DNA of 64,000 nucleotides, from contig ML976664.1 in assembly GCA_010015655.1 (NCBI GenBank), forward strand, positions 1,321,524 to 1,385,523, written 5' to 3'. Of the stretch, positions 45,614-58,739 are shown piece after piece. The translations under genes and the position numbers were made by a program. Under the pieces are notes generated by a model. It had not been told where the DNA came from. It saw nothing but the letters and a program-made list of their open reading frames with translations, and did not search any database. This stretch comes from Bimuria novae-zelandiae CBS 107.79 (lineage: Eukaryota; Ascomycota; Dothideomycetes; Pleosporales; Didymosphaeriaceae). How positions within the stretch are numbered: position 1 is the stretch's first letter; each line of letters opens with the position of its first letter.

Positions 45614-48600
45614 ATGGCCCTATCGACCCTTAGAAATCCTACAGTAATCCTGACCAACTACACGAATTACACACTATGGCTGAAACAGCTTAAAATAAGA
45701 TGCTAATTCCTTAAGGTCTAGAACATTATCGACCCAGCGCTGACAGATAAACCAAAGTAGAAACCTGTTATGCCAATGCCTCCGCTGATAGGTAACTACT
45801 AGCTAAACGCCGTCTACACGAATGCGAACCCAAACAACGCACTAATATTACTATCTTATTTATCGCCGGCAGGCGCGAAAGCATATAAAGACAATAGCGA
45901 CTACTACAAAGGACAGCTCGAGATCTATAAGGTCATGGATCGAGCCTATTAGGAAGAAAAGGCAGACCTTAATAAGGTAGTAACTTTTCTCTAGTTAATA
46001 ATCTTCGCGCATTTGCAGAATAACTACTATATTCCTAAAGAAACAATTAAGTAATAGATAAATAACCTTATAATCACAATTAGGGTTAACTATTAAGATA
46101 AATACAGACGCTTAAGAACAAGGTATCAAGAAGCGCTTAAGCTAATAAGAATGGCTAGATTATAAGCTACATGGCTCTCTGAGTACGATCACGCAGCTAT
46201 AGAAGTAGAAACTAATTAGGTCCTAGAGCTTTAAAGGCTAGACTTAGTGAAAGAAGACTTTATAAAGGCAGTTGTTCATGTCACACCTATATAGGTGACG
46301 ACCTTTTAGTAATATAGAAGCAAGGATAAAGCTGTCTCACGAAAGCACATAATAAAACTTTTCTAAGACTACATAATTCTATAGCACCTAACTAAGGGCA
46401 AACAAAAGGGCACTTTTACTACTACAGGGTTATCTCTCGCTAAAGGTAGTAAACCCACCTAGGCCACAGACAGGGACGCCTCTCTTATGGATAAAGCAGC
46501 ATTATCTAAAAGTTAGGGACAACCTTAGAACTATAAATAACTAAACGATAGTTAACGTACTAGATCTAAGTAGTTACCTTAGAGCCTTAAGCTAATAGTA
46601 GTTAGTGGCAATTATTACCTTGCTTGTGAACTACGCTATAGTCTTTAAGACTGTTTCTATGCCTTTTTAGACAAGCAGCTAGACTAGTTTAGACTAAACC
46701 CTCTTATAGTAAAGCTAGTTAAGCTTAGGCTAGAACATGATACCGACTTCTAAGAGAAGTTAAAAAGAACAAAAAAGGCCAGATTACAGGCACCTAAAAT
46801 TAAATAATCACATACTTCTACTCTACCTCGAATTACTAAGACTAATGATGAATAACTAGATAGACGTAAGATTACTAAAATCCTAGCGAGCTTTAACGCC
46901 GCATCCTTCTACACTAACCTAAATACGTACCTATTGCGACGCTCAGCTATACTCGATTTAGGCACAACCTGCCATATTTTTAACGACATCGATTACTTTA
47001 TCTCATACCGGCCACCGGCGCCAGGAGACTTTATATAGGCAGGAAATACATAAATATAGATTAAAGGATATAAGAGCGTCTATCTTAACGTTTAGAGTGC
47101 AAACGGTAATTAATTAATATAGCTAGATAATATAGCCTATTACCCTAATCTACTCTGTAATCTTGTATCGTTCCGATTACTCCAGAGGCAAGGCCTTTGG
47201 TGGGACATAAGGGTAGAACTAATTACTCTAAAGAGAAGAGACAATACTGTGCTAGCAGAACTTTAAGAATTGCATAGACAATAGGTGTTAGAACACAGAA
47301 TAAGGCCAGTAGATAGTACACCTACTGAAGCTGCGCATGCTACTTACAAAACTAATACGCGCACTAAATAAAGACCGTAGAAGGCAAATGCGTGGACCTG
47401 GTACTAACGACTAAGCTATCTAGGCCCTTAGGCCCTCGAACACCTCGTGCAGTAATTTAAGGGGGTAAGGATTAAAAGCCTCCCTACTATTAAGTGTGAT
47501 GCCTGCGGTAAAGCAAAACTAAAATAGCAAATACGCTGGCAAGCTAGGGAGCTAATAAAAGGTCCCAGCGAGCGAGTCGCAATTGATTTTCACGACTATA
47601 AAGCAGACAGCTTAACAAGAGAGAAGAGTTAAATACTAATTACTAACTAATTCTCCGGCTTCGCATGGGACTTTTACTTTAAGGATAACCGCCTAGCACG
47701 TTTAATTATTAAATTACTTAGCACCTTTATACAGTTTATAAAAGTGCAATACAACGTTACGGTAAAAATTATTAAATCTAATAATAAGATTTTCTCTATT
47801 AAGGTAAATGTTAAGAAGTGGTGCACAGCGCAAGATATTAAGATTAAGCCTTTAGTATCTAATACTTAAGCATAAAATAGAGGAGTAGAACGCTTAAGAG
47901 GTGTAATTAAGGAGAAAGCGCGCGCGATGCGACTTAACTCTAACCTACCCTAGTAGATATAGCCTAAGATTACCCAAGCCGCAGTCTACTTGTACAATTA
48001 AACGCCAAACTACGCTAATTAATAGCAATCTCTATATAAAGTGTTCTTTACGACAGTAGCCCTTTAGAACGGCATTGTTACCTAACTAAAGAAGGCTAAT
48101 TAAGCTTACCTAAAAGCATATAGCTGCAAAGCCTTTGCAATGACCGACGATATAAAACGCGACAAAAGTAGGCTTCAGAGGCTTAACCCTAAAGCATGGA
48201 TTAGCTACCTTATTAGCTATAGATTAACTAACATCTAGAGAATATAGATTCCCTCTCTAGCAAAGATAATCAGTACTCGTAATATAATATTCAACGAGGA
48301 TACGGTGTTCTCAGGCAAAACTAAAGACCTAATAGGAAACCTTATGCATAGCATATTAGAAGAAATAGCGGCCTAGGTGCGATTAGTAGAGTTACCTTTC
48401 TCACCTTAATAAGAGCATGCCACTAAGTCCTTCTTTAAGGATAAGATAATTAGTAAAGCGCTAGAGGGAGAGGTTAAAGGAGCTCCTAAGTATAGGCAAG
48501 GTAGGAGAGCTAGGTATAAATATCTAACGCCTCTATTAACGCCGCCACTAGTGACACTCCTTGCACAATTAATGGCAGGAGGTAATTAAGCTATACTACC

Positions 48601-49305
48601 CTAAATAGTGTAAATAGGGCAGCTGCAAACAAGCCCATAGGCCGTAGCCTTTATAGCAGGCACTAAAGCTGGTAGTAGCGGTAAATACAAAGGTAAGGCC
48701 CTTAATAAAGCGCAGCTTTGATAAATAATTACATTAGGCAAGAAGCCACATCGAAGCGTGCTTTTAGAGCTACCCACATGCTAAAACAAGCTCGAAGATC
48801 ACCCACTCTATGATATGTAGAAGGAAGCAGAACGTTCCCATCTATAGAGCTACAAGGAAATAAAGTCTTAGAGTGAGGTCGTAGCAGCTCTAGTAAAGGC
48901 AGCAGGCTATTAAATCCTTAACTACATGTAGGTATATACCTATAAATTTAATAAACACCATCTGTAAGGGAGGAATGGAGGAGTCTACTGAGGTTTATTG
49001 GGGGTCCCGGAGGGGCCTATATAGTACTAGACACAGGGGTAGGCAGGGGTCCTGAAACAGGGCTGAAACTAGGCCCTCATCCACTGTGACACCATCGATT
49101 GCAGAAATGCAAAGCAAGGCTAGTAGTGCGAGGCGATTAACAGTGGCACCTTACCTCGCAAGAAACCTATGCCGTAACACTTATAGGATAATTATTCTGC
49201 ATGCTTATAGCGATTATAGCTTGGCTTAACCTAGAGCTTATCTAACACGACGTTACCAACGCGTTTGTCCATGCAAAGCTGGACAGAGAAATCTACATGA
49301 GAATG
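45614..49305 (+). pseudogene. Copia A gag-pol, first part: gag, protease, integrase, start of RT
   Basis: Gag starts with ATG 45614 and a Y-T-x-W-L-K-Q-L block, and has a basic, Cys-containing end. The protease block L-D-L-G-T-T-C-H-I lies near 46957. A pre-integrase Cys/His region (about 47390-47510) and an integrase core with the first catalytic Asp in V-A-I-D-F-H near 47585 follow, and a Gly/Lys-rich hinge near 48640. RT begins near 49150 and reads N-A-F-V-H-A-K-L-D-R-E-I-Y-M-R-M up to 49305, where the inner element is inserted. Many TAG/TAA codons. Confidence 0.75.
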
Positions 49306-49505
49306 TATGAACCAAATAACTGATGTCTATCCCCCCCCGTCTGCCTCTAGAGGTAAGCTATCTCCTATATACCCAGGCGCAAACATCCTAGATAACTGGC
49401 AAACAGCAAACAAAAGGAAAATAAGCCATTAGCTCGGTGGCAAACATCAAAAACAAACAAAAGGAAAACAAGCCATTAGCTTAGTGGCAAATATTAAACC
49501 TCACA
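49306..49505 (-). repeat. LTR of copia B (3' in coding sense)
   Basis: 200-bp direct repeat of 54740-54939, differing mainly by CA-to-TA changes. Confidence 0.88.
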
Positions 49506-49589
49506 CACCCCCTCGCACCTCCCACATGCTGGAGGGGCGATCGCCCTGTATATGAAGCCGTAGACGTACCCGCAAAAGTGGCTATCGCC

Positions 49590-52500
49590 AGATTTCATGG
49601 TGTTGAGCTTTTTACTTGACGTTTTTCCCGACAAATCGTCCACGGAGATCTACGAGATGGAGCTGCCTTACAAACTCCGCATGTTTCTGCTTTAAGAGCA
49701 ACTTCGTGAGCCCGTCTGCTAGCATCTCGGTTGTTAGCACCTATCTTACATAGAGTCGTCCTGCCTCTACTTCTTAACGGATCCACATCTGGTGTATGTC
49801 TACGTGTTTAATGCTCGTTTTTAGGCAGTCTTCTTGCTTATTAATAATGCCTACTATTTGCTAGTTGTCACATATAATAACCAGCGTCTTATTTAGCTTA
49901 AAACTAATCCCCTTAAAAAAGCGCAACTATTCCTAAAGTTATAATCTAGCGGTTAATAGAGCAAGTAGCTCTGTCTCTGTTATTAACTTGCTAATAGTCC
50001 TTTGCACCGTAGATCTCTAATTAACTAGCAAATTATATAGTAGGAAGAGATAGCCGTGGCTACTCTAGCGCGTCTCTATAACGTCCGCATACGACGCGTC
50101 TAATGCTCCGTAAAAGATAGGATTAAGGTTACCTCTAGCGAGGATTTTGGTGGCGCCGTCGCTGTTATTACTACTGCCCTGGAGAGCGTAGTACTTTGTT
50201 GCTAGGAGATAGACCTATACCTTAAGTGCGTACTGTACATGCAACTGCCCAGGATTAGTAAGGTAATATGCTAAAATAATATGCGAGCGCGCAACATCTG
50301 GACGCGTCTAGTAAGTAATATATGCTAAACTACTAACTAATTGCTAGTAATACGTCCGTCGTTTGGCATTAGGCTCCTCTATAGAAGCCTGCAAGTTGTT
50401 TGCGTATTGTAGTAGTAGAGCCTCTAGCGTCTTGCCCTCTAGCTTTACATTAAATCGATAAGCGACCTTATTAATATACTTATCCTGTAATAACTAAATC
50501 TTGCGCTGCTTCCTGTCTCGAAGTACTTATACGCCTAGGAACTATGTAAGTTCTCCTATTGTCTTTAAGTTGTAGTATTTAACAAGCTTGCTAGCAATGC
50601 TGTCGAACAAACGTTAGTTACTGCGATAATAGGCGATTGTAATATTATTAATAAAGATAAACAATATAAGGTAATTGTTTGTATATAAGCATGGGAACCC
50701 TAGGACACGCTTAAGGCCTAATTTCTCGACTGTGTAACGGAAATCTTTGTACTAGAGCAGTGCTAACTCCTTTAAACTATATAGAGCGCGCAAGACCTCT
50801 AGGAACTCGCCATCATTACTAAAGACGTCTGGGGTCTCTACTAAGAGCTTGCGATTAAGTAGGGCGTTTAAGAAAGCGTTGGGCGCGTTATACTGCTAAA
50901 GCTCTAGGTTGAACTTGTTAGCGATTGCTAGTAGGGCCTGAAAACTTCGTGCTGCTAGCGTCGCTGCGTAAGTGTCTTTATACTACTCCTTAAGGTCTCC
51001 TCGTATAACAAGCCGCGCCTTAAACTTGTAAAAATAGCCGTCCTTGTTAAACTTGTAATTAAATACCTATATAAGCGGGAGCACCTTAATACCTTGCTTA
51101 GCTACTATCTTTCTAGTTATCTTTGTCTTGCGGAAACAGCCCTTGTCCCACACCTAGCGATACTCTTGTTAAATAGCCTCCATAAACTGCTTGCCGAATT
51201 GGTGATACTTTAGCTAGTGTATAGACTTTGGTTTAGGCGGTAATTGGCTCCTGTGAAGTTGCTGGTTGTTAAGAAAGCTAAATCCGCTATTTTAGCCTTG
51301 CTTAACGTTTATTAAAGTTATAAAAGTATAAAGATATTCGCTAACGCGCCTAGCGCCAAAAATTGCCATATGTAACTAAGGATTATTGCGGTTCGTTGGC
51401 CTACGCTCACGCCTGCCTGAAACGATATTTTCCTCTAAAAAATCAAGGTTTTAACGCTGAGGAGCATTGTTCGTATGCATGTTAGGCACATAGTCTAGTA
51501 TTTTAGTTATAGAATGGTTTATGACTAGTTGCTAGGTAGGTAAAGGCGGTGTTGAGTACGCGTTAAAAAATTAAGTGTCTCTATCTTCTTATGCTAAGAC
51601 TCTTTCCTTATTAGGTAAGGCGCTTTATTTCTTATTACTACACTCCTAGGTCTGCGTGCTCCCCCTTGACACCAAATCCTCCTCACCCCCTAGCTATTGC
51701 TATAATTAAGCCTCGTCTTGCTCTAACTTGTTTTCTAGCGTTTGAATTTGTTCGTCCAGAATAACGTTGTCGCCTCGATTGTCCAGATTTCCAGCTACCG
51801 GGCATAATATGTCGCGAAATAGAGCATCCACTATACGCTGTATCTCTTTAACTTGCTTAGTAATAGCGGAAGCCTTCTCATCCACTCTATGCTTAACTTA
51901 GGAGAGAACTCCCTTGTTAGACGTAGTTAATTACTAGAGTAATGTACGCGCTCGCGCTTGCCGTGTTATTAGTAAGTTTTCTACTTTAATATTATCTTTA
52001 TTTAGCATCTCTAGTATATCTAATAGCTTAACAGATCTCGTAACTGCTTGCCTGTTATACACATCTTTGCTGCCTTTATAGAAACAACTTAGGTTAAAAA
52101 CAACGTCTTTTACGCGAACAACTTGGTCCTTTATTAGTAGCTAAATCCTAAAGATATTAGTCGAATCGTACCCTACAAGATGGCTAATAAAAGCCCTAGA
52201 CTATGTCTTTGCAGCCTTTAGCAGGTGCTTATTTAATACATATGCTTAATAACTAATAGGCCGCATATAGGAGACAATAGGCTTGTGTCTCTAAATAATT
52301 TTATATAGAGTTTTCTAGCCTAACGACCTTGTTGGCGTACGGTTAAGTAAGTACCTTGCTATCTTGTATATCTTATTCGCTAGCTTCTTAGGTAAGTTAG
52401 CCTGCAACGTTAGCGCTCTTGCCTTTATACTAAGCGTCTTCCTAGCTATTTTAGCGCCGCCATTCTACTCTAGTGTGTCTAATACCCGCAGCTCTAAGCG

Positions 52501-54624
52501 TATGCCTAATTTATTATAAAGACTCTTAAACCTAAATCCCTTCTTATTATTAGCTTTTATAATAATTACGTCGCAATTAAACTGCCTCTAGATCCGCTAA
52601 ATTACACTAAGTAGCTAGGGACGCAGCTCTCTCGCGTTTCTTGTTCTAGTTATTTCTACCTTATTCTTTTTAGAATACTCGTCTACCGCATGAGCAGCGT
52701 ACCTATCGCGATTATAGTAGAGCTTGCCGTGCTCGCGGATTTATAAAACGTTAATAGTAATACGATAAAACAGGCGCTCCGCCACGTCTACTAGTATACG
52801 CCTAGACACCTGCTGCGTAAGCTTCGCCTTATAATAGACCTAGCAATTAAGGTCCTGCTGCTCGACGTCCGTCACTTTAACGCTAACTATATTATCTTAT
52901 AAGTATTAGACTACCTCTTTTAATAAATAACCTTATATAGCATAAGCAAGCTTCGCGCTAAGTTTCTAGGCAGGTTTTAGTATCCTTAATAGCGCTATCC
53001 TTATTACAAAGGTAAATAACGTTAGCTACTTTAGTCGCTTACTTGTCTTAATGTCTAGTAACTAGTAGCCCCGCTGGTACTCTAAATAAGTAATTACCTC
53101 TAAGCTTCTATACAGAATGTCTTTGCCAGAGTTAAAGTAAATGCCTACATCACGATAGCGGCCCAGGCCTATAACGCTTGTTAAGAAGCCTAGCATAAAG
53201 GCGACGTAAGTAAGTGCTAAGCTCTTAACACTAGACGGCGTATAGATAGAGAGGCTGACTTTACCCTAGGCTTCTACTAGAATGTAACTTACTCTAGTAG
53301 TAATAGTCCTGCCGTTATACTCCTTACGCTCCCTCTCCTAGCCTACTTAGTCTTCTAAATTAATAATGTAAGTATTACTGCCTAGGTCTAGAATCTAGCA
53401 GTCCTATAAACTGTTATCTTCTGCAATAGCTGCGACTTTAAGATCTCTAAAAGGCGGAGAGTCGTCGTCTATAAGGACAGCCTCTGCTATAAAATTTGCC
53501 GTATAAGTAGCTAGAGCAGTAGGAGCTTTACTATTATCTGCTATAATTATCTCCTTAATGTCTATGTTATTGCGCTTACGCTATTTGCCTAGGTACTCCT
53601 CTACCTTTTCTTTTAAGCCAGCGTTATCCTAGTAAGTCTTCTTAATGCGCTCTCGTATAGACTTCTTATCCTTAAAGTCCACGCGCCTGCCTTTAGCATG
53701 TAGGTTAAGGTAATAGCAGTTCTCCTACTAGTGGCGAAATCTACATAAGTAGTTCTTGCCCTTATCGTTAGAGCTATTCTTATCTATCTCTTAGATAGTC
53801 TTTGCTGCTTAAAGCTCTCCTGCTATTACTGCAAGTTAAAGGGCCCTAGGTCGAGTTGTCCGTAAGTAGTCCTTATATGTCGCGATCTTGTCTTTTAATA
53901 ATAGAGCAGTTGTCTAGCTAGTGCGCTATTACTTAAGATAACTTGCTAGCGCAGGCGCTCTATACTCTAGATCTACTGCCTTAATAGCTACTAAAAAATC
54001 CTCTACTAATTAGTTGTCCGCAACGTCTAATAGCGAAACTACATACGCCTGCCTTGTTACGTTAAGCTAGTCCCTTAGCTAAATCTCTATACTCTTATCC
54101 CTTAGTAGCATATATAATTAGCGATACTTCTCCTTTAGTTCGCGCTTAATTGCGGTTATCGTAAGTAATAAGTAGACCTTAAGGGTAACTAGACATGTAT
54201 AAGTAGTGTCTTTACTTTATAGTAAGTATAGGTTGCGTTAATATATAGTGCGCGCTATTTTAGAGTTAAAGATAGTAAGCGCTCTTTACTAACGCTTAAA
54301 TACTAAAAGATCTTGCTTATATCTCTAATATAAAAATTAGTAGCGCGCAAACCCTTTGTCGTTAAGATCTTGCTTAGTGTAATTTACTAGTATAGGGATT
54401 AGTTCCCTATTTGCCCCTGCACGTGGCAACGCGTCTTTTAGCTCTGGCGGAGTAGGCGCTGTTAATTGCCTTAAATCTGCCTCCGGCACGTCAGGATCTA
54501 CGTACTCCCACAGCCTATACTGTTGCGCTGTATCTTTACGCAAAAATAGCCATGATTGCCAGTCCTTGGGCGTCTTAAGGATCACTCCCATAGCTTGGAA
54601 TGCTGCCTGCAATTCGGCCGTCAT
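49590..54624 (-). pseudogene. Copia B gag-pol, degenerate
   Basis: Gag begins at ATG 54624 with 95 open codons (to 54337), including a W-Q-S-W-L-F and L-W-E-Y-V-D-P block, then stops accumulate. Downstream are a pre-integrase/integrase region (about 53300-52400), a long Ser/Asp/Pro hinge (51900-51400), RT (about 51260-50300) whose catalytic box at about 50640-50655 reads F-I-N-N instead of F-V-D-D, and RNase H ending near 49600 with H-Q-M-W-I-R and L-A-D-G-L-T-K. All coding is on the minus strand. The RNase H end resembles that of the unmutated copia at the right edge of the window. Confidence 0.72.
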
Positions 54625-54724
54625 TGTAATTGTATGGAGAGGGCAAATAAATAGTATGTGTGAAAGATTAGACGACTAAGAGCAATTACCGACTGCAATA
54701 GCTAAGTTACCCGACAAAACGCTA

Positions 54725-54739
54725 TACCGGGCTCATAAC
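54725..54739 (-). other. Primer-binding site of copia B
   Basis: Directly inside the right LTR, CCGGGCTCATAAC is equivalent to the anticodon arm of initiator tRNA-Met (CAU anticodon inside CTCATAAC). Copia-type elements are known to prime with such a half tRNA. Confidence 0.65.
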
Positions 54740-54939
54740 TATGAACCAAATAACTGATGTCTATCCCCCCCCGTCTGCCTCTAGAGGTAAGCTATCTCCT
54801 ATATACCCAGGCGCAAACATCCTAGATAACTGGCAAACAGCAAACAAAAGGAAAATAAGCCATCAGCTCGGTGGCAAACATCAAAAACAAACAAAAGGAA
54901 AACAAGCCATCAGCTCAGTGGCAAACATCAAACCTCACA
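54740..54939 (-). repeat. LTR of copia B (5' in coding sense)
   Basis: 200 bp; less RIP-changed than its partner at 49306-49505, as seen in CATCAGCTC against CATTAGCTC. Confidence 0.88.
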
Positions 54940-54944
54940 GAATG

Positions 54945-56160
54945 CCTTGCGGCTACTCGCGAGCAGGCACGCGAGTAGGCACAGTCCTTAAACTACACAA
55001 AGCACTATATAGACTGCGCATATCTCCACTACTCTGGTAAAGAGAGTTTACATTAACGCTCCGTGATATTGGCTTTGAAACAGTGCCCCACGAGCCATGC
55101 TACCTTATTAAGGACGGCATTATTATCTTCTTCTATATAGATAACCTTATTATTGCCTATAATAAGTTATAAAAGCAGGCTGCTAAAGCTGCTCTTGTAA
55201 TAATAGGTACTAAATTTACACTTACGGGTGGCAAAGACCTGCAGTAGTTTCTAGGAATTGAAATTATTAGGGACCGCTCGAGCAGAAAGATCTAGCTTTT
55301 ATAAGCTTTATATATTAATAAAATATCGCGCCTTATTGATCACTATAAGATTTGCTATAATACCCTAATAGGTTTAATCGAATTACTTTTAAGGACAGGA
55401 CTAGCTAGCAAGGGTGAGATTAATTAATACTAGCGCAAAGTCGGATTAATTCTCTATATTATAGTTACATCTTGGCTAGATATCGCCTTTGCAAGTTCCT
55501 AATTATTATAATTCCTGTCTAACCTAAGTAAAGAGTACTAAGCGACTGCTAACCAAGTTCTCCTCTACCTTGCTAATACCAGATTACTAGGTCTTTAGCT
55601 TAGGGGTGCAGATACTTTAGAAGTGGCAAGCGACGCATCCTTTACTAACAATACACTCGACCGCAAGAGCTCGCAAGGATACATTATTAAGCTATTTAGT
55701 AGCCTAATCGCCTGGAAAGCAAACAAGCAAGATATAGTTACTATATTAATAACTAAAGCCAAATTACTAGCACTATCGCAAGTGGCTAAGAAGGCACTAT
55801 TTACATCTCGATTACTAAAGGAGCTGAAGAGCAACCTCAGCGACTCCCTTATTATAATTAATTATAATAATTAGTAAATAATCCGACTTATTACTAAAGA
55901 AATTGCCAAGTTGCAGACTAAGCTTCGTTATGTAGATATCTATAATTATTAGCTAAGACAAGAGGTCGCACTACGAATAATTAAGGTAGACTATTAACAC
56001 TTAGAGGACATGGCCGCAGATAGACTTATAAAGGCCCTGCTTGTAAATAAATAGAGCAAGGTTCTAAGTAAACTAGGACTTAAAGATATATTAGATAAGA
56101 TTACTAATTAAGAGGTTGCCCTGCAGGATCTACAGCAAAGAATAGAGGGCTTTAAGTTAG
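54945..56160 (+). pseudogene. Copia A pol, second part: RT and RNase H
   Basis: Continues the RT frame after the inner element: K-A-L-Y-R-L near 55000, catalytic box F-Y-I-D-N at 55131-55145 (Asn in place of the second Asp), then T-L-T-G-G and F-L-G-I-E. RNase H starts with S-D-A-S-F near 55630 and is open for 83 codons (55623-55874). Ends close to the polypurine tract. Confidence 0.78.
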
Positions 56161-56216
56161 AATAATAGACAAATGCGAAAGGTCCAGCTTAAGGATAGGC
56201 CCAAGCTAAGGGGGTG

Positions 56217-56563
56217 TGTCCGATTATATGGCCCTTTGCATCTGCAAGGAGGCTGGCGCACTTACGCCCGTACATTCCGCCCATGCTGAGGGGGTGTGTC
56301 TGATTACATGGTCCTTTGTATATGCAAGGAGGCTGGCGCACTTACGCCCTTGCATTCCGCCCTTGTATTCCGCCCTCGCTTAACGCGCAAGGAATGACGC
56401 AAGGAATAAAGTAAGAGATATCTAGGCAGGCAACCTAAAGATAAAAGGTAGAGTCCTAGACCTCTTAGGAAAACAGGACACAATTAACACAGAATTCATA
56501 CCTCAATTCATCTTAATCAATCATCATCTTTTCATCTCATCAGATTACCCCTCCAATCTGACA
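56217..56563 (+). repeat. 3' LTR of copia A
   Basis: 347 bp, TGTCCGATT to CCAATCTGACA; same two 80-bp units (56217, 56297). Followed by CCTGC. Confidence 0.88.
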
Positions 56564-58214
56564 CCTGCGCTCCCTTTGGCGCTGAGCCTTTCGAACCGGT
56601 AAAGGTACCTTGAAGGCGATCTGAACCCATTCCCAACGTGTTTAGAATGAGAACGACTTCATCGAGATTCACCTTAGAGAGGTATATTGCAGGGTGAAGG
56701 TGGGCGATGAGCTCTGTGGGGTGAGAAAAGTCCTGTTCTCAACCTATTCAGAACATGTTTGCATAACTGATCAAAAGGTTCCTAACATGTTCAGAACGCG
56801 TTGCAAAGTTGAGGCGACTTGTCAATCACGTCAAGAAGCATCACGGATATTTAAGTGCTGGCATCAGAGTCTACTGGAAATCCTAGTATGGCAAAAATAT
56901 CAGCAGCTCGGAGCAAGTTATTCTGAACCCGTTTTTAACACGTTCCTAACAGATCTACAGTCTGGTATTCGGCCGTCATAAAGACAAACAACGAGATCGC
57001 ATTCAAAAAGGCTTCCTAACATAATCTGAACGTGCCTGAGCTGCCCCCGACTCCCTGTCTTCGCAGCAAAAAGGCTGCTGAGTCTGTTCTGGTCACAATC
57101 CCAACAGGTTCTGAACAACTTAAGATTCCTACCTTTAAGAAAACAAATAAGAAGAAGGGTTAAACTACTGGCGATGTATGCTAATGTGTTCTTAAGTTAT
57201 TAATAACCTGTTACCGATGTGTTCAGATCAACTACAGCCGGGCAGCCGGTATAATTAAGAAGGCTGGTGGCACTGTGCCTTGCGCACTGTGCCGACGAGG
57301 TGGGGGCAATGGTATTTCCCCTATCTATTATGTTTAAAATCGGTTCTTAACATGTTCAGAATGCTATTAGACTAATAGATGTAACAGTGTCAAATAGTTC
57401 AAGGGTTAGGATGACTCGGACGGTGCTGAGGAAGTTGAAGTCTAATCCCAACATGTTGGGATAATATTCTCAGCACTTTCAGAATCCGTTCTCAATAAGT
57501 TAGGATATAGTCTACAAGGTGTTCTCAGGGTGGTATAAACAGGTTTGGCACCTAATAGCTATTGCAGTAATCTATCTTACTACAGTTCTTTCTTCTAATG
57601 CATGTGACAACCCTACTTAAAATAACTACAGTAAGCCTGCATGTTATTATAACCCCAACGTGTTCAGAACACGTTTCCATTCATTCTACGTGCTGAGTAG
57701 GTCTTAATTTCCTAGGCTCAAAGCTCTCTCCCTCTTAAGTAGCTCTAGTTCAAGCAAGCAGTTTTGCAGCTCCTGTTTCTGTACTATTGCCTCCTTTTCT
57801 CTAAGCTTAGGGGCTGTTCGCTGGGATTGGACATTAAGATTCTATTAAAGTACTTAACGCTGGAGACTTAGCTGAGACAAAGGTAATCTTAATGGGATGG
57901 CAACACGTTTAGATAGTGTTGGGGTTGATGTCAATGTTGAATCGCTCTCTTGTGTTGTTAATTAAGTGTCTAGAGCTAGTCTATCCCTTATAGCTAGAGA
58001 CTGTCTTTTCCGAGAGGAGCTGCGAGCTCTAACATGGCCTGAGGAGGAGGCTTAAAAGAGAATAGCATCATCTCTATTATCGTCAGAGTTATAACCAGTT
58101 TCTTGACTAATATGCCCATGTCTTTTGCGTTCTAAATATGTTAGCAACGTCTTTAGAACCAATTCGTAATAAACCATACTTTGCTTAGCCATTGCAGTAC
58201 TATACCGAGACACA
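56564..58214. other. Non-coding stretch with repeated GTTCAGAAC-type motif
   Basis: From 56620 to about 57680 a motif close to CCYAACRTGTTCAGAAC recurs about ten times in varying quality and on both strands (for example 56784-56797, 57342-57364, 57651-57674). No protein family is recognisable; the ORFs at 56694-56981 and 56918-57118 are in conflicting frames. From 57780 to 58200 the composition becomes more TA-rich, and a weak resemblance to a hAT C-terminus cannot be confirmed. Confidence 0.5.
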
Positions 58215-58232
58215 AGTAGTAGTAGTAGTAGT
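58215..58232. repeat. AGT trinucleotide tail
   Basis: Six AGT units; in the sense of the neighbouring minus-strand LINE this is the ACT tail at its 3' end. Confidence 0.6.
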
Positions 58233-58739
58233 ATTGGTTTTACGTCCTATATAACCTCCCAGGGGGTATGTAGACGTGCCCTGCACTTAGTAAGGGCCAC
58301 TCATGCTAGTGCTACCGCTGCTGTAGGAGCGGTCTTTCTTACTACTGTCCCTCTCTAAATAGGGGCGACTCAGCTGTTTAATCTAGCCTTTGTGTGATAA
58401 TAGTGGGAAATAGGGTAGCCTTTTACCTGCCCCTAGTCCTATACAGAAGCATGCCAAGACTTATTAGAGGTAAGGAGAGATATATACACGCATATAGGTA
58501 TACAAAAGAGAGAGCTTAGTCTTATATAGTAGATACCTTAGCAAGTTAAAAGCAGGTAGCGTATTTACTTTACCTAAAGTAAGGGTTTACGTCTACTTGC
58601 CTATAACGTAGTTAGCTAGTTATTTACTAACGTGTGCTGTTACTAGCACTAAGTATAAAAAAAGTTATATATTTTTTTAGGCTTAGCGCCCTAAGGTACT
58701 ATATTTCTTCTCTAGTGTCTGTTAGGGGATATATTAGGT

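Larger units (their letters stand above)
49306..54939 (-). mobile_element. Ty1/copia retrotransposon B, nested in copia A
   Basis: Two 200-bp LTRs (49306-49505 and 54740-54939) and a perfect 5-bp duplication GAATG (49301-49305, 54940-54944) inside the reverse transcriptase of copia A. The coding strand is minus. Beside the right LTR, CCGGGCTCATAAC matches the anticodon arm of initiator tRNA-Met, a half-tRNA primer site as in copia. The LTR ends read TATGA...TCACA, where TGTGA is expected for a perfect inverted pair. Confidence 0.9.
45216..56563 (+). mobile_element. Ty1/copia retrotransposon A, full length, interrupted by a second copia
   Basis: Both LTRs are 347 bp (45216-45562 and 56217-56563), and the element is flanked by a perfect 5-bp duplication CCTGC (45211-45215 and 56564-56568). 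A polypurine tract AAGGGGG precedes the 3' LTR (56208-56214). Subtracting the 5634-bp inner element and its extra 5-bp target copy leaves about 5.7 kb, a normal copia length. The 5' LTR is more RIP-mutated than the 3' LTR, for example CTAATA against CTGACA at the end. Confidence 0.9.

Noticed and set aside
56784..57677. GTTCAGAAC motifs as heat-shock elements
   Set aside because: Heat-shock elements need nTTCnnGAAn spacing; here TTC and GAA are one base apart.
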